Below, in pieces: positions 56,699-59,089 of a stretch of 59,089 nt of DNA (within the stretch, counting starts at the first letter, position 1; every line of letters starts with the position of its first letter). Location: assembly GCA_018398765.1 (NCBI GenBank), contig JAHBMJ010000587.1, positions 2,116-61,204 on the forward strand, read 5' to 3'. This stretch comes from Chromera velia. Taxonomy: Eukaryota; Sar; Chromeraceae. The translations under genes were made by a program, and so were the position numbers. The notes under the pieces were generated by a model. That model worked only from the letters and a program-made list of their open reading frames with translations. It was not told where the DNA came from and did not search any database.

Positions 56699-57893
56699 GT
56701 CTCCTTCGTTTTTTCGTCTCGTAGTCTCTGCACAGCTGTCCTCTCCAAACGATCGCTCTGTCCAGTGCCGCCTTTCTTCTTTCCCTTTTGCGTACCCTCG
56801 CCAGCTCATTCAATGAATCGTCACTCGATCGGTCGACCTGGCTGGGCTGGTATTGCAGGCATGTGGAGAACCTGCTTTGCGTGGCATAAGGAGGTCAGCC
56901 AGAAGGGGGTGGTGGCTGTGTTCAACTGGATTTGACAAACTGTGTAGTGATCATTGGTCTCTCTCTAATTAACTCTCCTTCGGTTTTTCTCGATCTCTCT
57001 CTGTTTCTCCGTTTGCGTGCTTTATTGTGCTTTGTCCGTTGCCTTCGGTTCTTTGCACACCCAGGCAGCATCTGCTTTGTTGCCACTCTCTCCATCCGAT
57101 TCTTGTTTTTTCTTTGTCAGCGTCCACTTTGAGGTGCTTTCCTGCTGAAAACCCGTCATGCAAGAACACACGCATGAAGAAAAATTAGGAATCATTCGCG
57201 TTAATTGTTTTCCCTCCACGAGAGACGGGGTGTCCTTCCATGCATTTGTTTGAAGGTGCCTGCATGAATGCACGTCCTTTCAAATGTGGAAGTGTGTCAC
57301 TGAACTGACTATGTGTATGTGCAGGATATGGACCTGCCCTCCGCCAACTGTCTCCATCATGGCGCGTGCAAGTGAGTGAGTGAGTGAGTGAGTGGGTGGG
57401 TGGGTGGGTGGTTGGGTGGGTGAAGGCCTTGCAGAAGGGAAATGAGTCAGCCAGGAAAAGAGCGTCCGATCAAAGAACGAAGCAGAGGAAGCCGTCGAGA
57501 GGGCCGGTCCAATAGTGGGTGCACAAAGAGAGAATTGCATGAGGTGACCCGGCGGATGGATTTCAGAAGTATTTACTTGAGTGAGCAAGGACGTTCTTGG
57601 TCCCTCCAGGTGTGATTGGAGGATGCTTGGATGCTTATTCGCTTTCTGTCTGTGTGCCGTCTTTTTTTCAGTTCAAGTACCTTCTTTCAAATATTCGGGT
57701 CCTCAATATTAATCATTTCCCCGCTCCCTCTTTGTGTTATTGGGCGCTCGGTATTGATTTGTCGGCTCTTTTGTGTATGTGTGTGTGTGTGCGTGTGTGT
57801 GTGTGTGTGTGTATGTGTGTATGTGTGTATGTGTGTGTGTGTGTGTGTGTGTATGTGTGTGTGTGTATGTGCATGCGTGCGTGCGTGCGTGCG

Positions 57894-57926
<33 letters not shown>

Positions 57927-58458
57927 GTGTGTGTGTGTCCGTTTCCTTCATATGTACATGTACTGTTACTCTGATTGAAAGCAGACTTTGGCACATTATC
58001 CACCGGGAGGACAAGCAGAAATTCGAGGATCTTCTTCGAAGAGAGTTCTCCGGAGGGTCAGTCAGTTAATTTTACACTTTGTTTCCAAAATTGGGAAGAT
58101 TGCCTGAATTATTTTCCCTTCCTGCTTGCGTGCGTGGCTGTGTGGGTTGTCGGAGAGTGTGAGAAAAAAATGTTCAGCGTGACTTCCGCAACCATAATTC
58201 ACTTCTCTGCGAAGTCGGCTGTATTTCGTGTGATGAAATGAAATTCTCCCTCAGATGTTCTTTCTCTTATCTTCTTCCTTATCCCTCCTCCAGCATTTGT
58301 GCGGGCTTATATCTTTACACCTACCTGCTGGTTTTCCTATCCTACCCCCCTTTCCCTTCCTTTTCTCTTTTTCCTCGCCCAATTTTTTCCCTCGACGTTG
58401 CAGGTACCAAAAGTGCCCTGAAGCCCACCAACACAAGACCTTTCTCGTGAGCTCCATG
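53296..58458 (+). CDS. KDM4/JMJD2-like JmjN-JmjC histone lysine demethylase (5' part, runs off the window)
   Basis: Fe(II)/2-oxoglutarate dioxygenase that removes methyl groups from histone lysines. Exons: 53296-53462, 53972-54116, 54271-54308, 54380-54432, 54628-54683, 54841-54886, 55297-55337, 55363-55476, 55837-55969, 56301-56472, 56859-56893, 57325-57371, 57985-58056, 58404-58458. All junctions join in phase except 54432/54628, where a small exon or other site is missing. Exons around 54841-55476 look like JmjN (ERKYKSGIFAAM, LKPPTRFWHPPG). The JmjC core shows VEEIERSFWNL, MLVYAADD, YVGMWRTCFAWHKEDMDL with the iron-binding His-x-Glu, then LHHGACKLWHIIHRED and FLRHK-like HQHKTFLVSSM. These follow human KDM4 order closely. 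The second iron-binding His lies beyond the window. Confidence 0.88.
53589..53971 (+). repeat. Tandem array of splice-acceptor-bearing units in KDM4-like intron 1
   Basis: Five occurrences of CCTTCAATGGATGCAG followed by RTTTTC (starts of AATGGATGCAG at 53598, 53681, 53764, 53864 and 53961), spaced 83, 83, 100 and 97 bp. The last is the real acceptor of the exon at 53972. Later units contain CATACAGAAAAAGAATTCTG and TATGAAAGAAAATGCAT. Confidence 0.92.
56577..56700. repeat. (TTTC)n tetranucleotide repeat in KDM4-like intron
   Basis: About 120 bp of TTTC/TTCC units between the exons at 56301-56472 and 56859-56893. Poly-Phe/Ser and Lys/Glu frames across it are artefacts. Confidence 0.94.
57369..57420 (+). 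repeat. (GAGT)n(G)GTGG repeat starting at a splice donor
   Basis: The intron after exon 57325-57371 starts directly as gtgagtgagtgagtgagt and passes into GTGGGTGG units. Confidence 0.9.
57775..57945. repeat. (GT)n, (GCGT)n and (CT)n microsatellite in KDM4-like intron
   Basis: GT-rich tract, then GTGCGTGCGTGC and CT dinucleotides, upstream of the acceptor at 57984. Confidence 0.93.
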
Positions 58459-58994
58459 GTAAGTGCTGCAATAGGGGTTTCATTGGAAGCTCTTTTCCTC
58501 TTCTGTATGTCTTTTCTTGCTGTCTCGCGTGTGGCGGGAGAGAGTGGTAGAGTTGATTCTTGAGCAATTCGGATAAAATTAAGGCCTACGGTCTGTCTGT
58601 CTTTTTGAGAAAAGGAAAAGAAAAGACGATGAAGTCTGTCTGTCCGACTGATTTTCTGTTCCTAAAAATGAATCCTAAAGAAAAAAGAAGAAGTGACAAC
58701 GCTTATCTGTCTTCCTGTCTAGCTGTTCTCTTTTTTCTTTTTGTACTGTCTTTCTAACCGCCTGTCTGTCACGAGACCCAGAAAAGGAAATGGATATTCG
58801 CGAAAGAGTGAAGGAAACGAGCAGGACAGCTAGAGATATACAATATAGTCCCGCCGTCTGAAAAGCAAGAGGAACCACAAGATACGACACACTGTCTATC
58901 GGAAATGAAGAGAAGAGAAGAGACGGGAAAGGAATCTAAGAAAGGAATAGTCTGCGCTGCCTGTCTTCTGTCTGTCTGTCTGTCTGTCTGTCTG

Positions 58995-59033
<39 letters not shown>

Positions 59034-59089
59034 GTCTGTTGTGTTCGTGAAGAAGAGGAGGGAGAGAAACCATACAGTCTGTCTGTCTC
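58459..59089 (+). other. Intron of the KDM4-like gene at the window edge
   Basis: Begins gtaagt after the exon ending SSM. No further JmjC exon is visible. (GTCT)n and (CT)n repeats occupy 58965-59032. Confidence 0.7.

Noticed and set aside
1-59089. Genome-wide TAG reassignment
   Set aside because: Several host genes here appear to use TAG as their terminal stop (PIG-X-like, 16934-18689, 25508-26458), so only element-specific read-through or decay is kept as a hypothesis.

Overview
This is a nuclear genome window from a eukaryote whose genes are cut into many short exons (about 30-200 nt) by GT-AG introns. The introns are loaded with (CT)n, (GT)n and tetranucleotide repeats. I infer an alveolate alga, most likely a chromerid such as Chromera velia. 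The grounds are an alveolate-type nine-repeat MORN protein, a PrmC/HemK methyltransferase whose leader resembles a red-lineage plastid presequence, many TGCATGC motifs (a known apicomplexan AP2-type site), and repeat-rich, moderate-GC DNA. The species call is inference.

Layout, left to right. 1-7079: GT-rich DNA, then a 12-exon MORN gene (+). 7912-14043: a degenerate Ty1/copia LTR retrotransposon on the minus strand. 14.7-20.0 kb: minus-strand exons of one or two unrecognised genes, two TTAA-flanked MITE-like elements and large microsatellites. 20910-24978: prmC/hemK (-), six exons, with an assembly gap in intron 1. 25508-26458: a secreted-protein reading frame (+) with one in-frame TGA; it is divergent from prmC across a promoter rich in TGCATGC. 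26.5-31 kb: AT-rich DNA with a foldback element split by a 3.0-kb LTR element (TSD AAACA). 31943-34084 (-): a secreted protein with a possible galactose-binding-like domain and two in-frame stops. 35870-37009 (-): a PIG-X/PBN1-like GPI-mannosyltransferase subunit. 37694-39196 (+): a histone stem-loop-binding protein (SLBP), followed by further exons to 40535. 41.6-46.2 kb: AT-rich mobile DNA with a LINE 3' end, an OTU-protease frame interrupted only by TAG codons, and a 1.24-kb hAT-type element with an 8-bp TSD. 47.6-49.2 kb (-): a disordered Pro/Ser/Gln-rich protein. 51.4-51.9 kb (-): an unrecognised 143-aa frame. 53296-58458 (+): the 5' part of a KDM4-like JmjN/JmjC histone demethylase that runs off the window.

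The host genes are unrelated housekeeping functions (chromatin and histone mRNA, GPI anchoring, organelle translation, cytoskeleton/membrane) and do not form a pathway. The most unusual signal is that several introns carry echoes of their own 3' splice junction: the acceptor plus the first bases of the next exon, duplicated upstream. In two unrelated genes the duplicated unit contains the same AGAATTCT / TGTATGAAAGAAAA stem-loop module, which suggests an intron-borne repeat family. A second notable signal is that premature stops in the mobile ORFs at 41.6-46 kb are all TAG, whereas those in the copia element all fit C-to-T decay.
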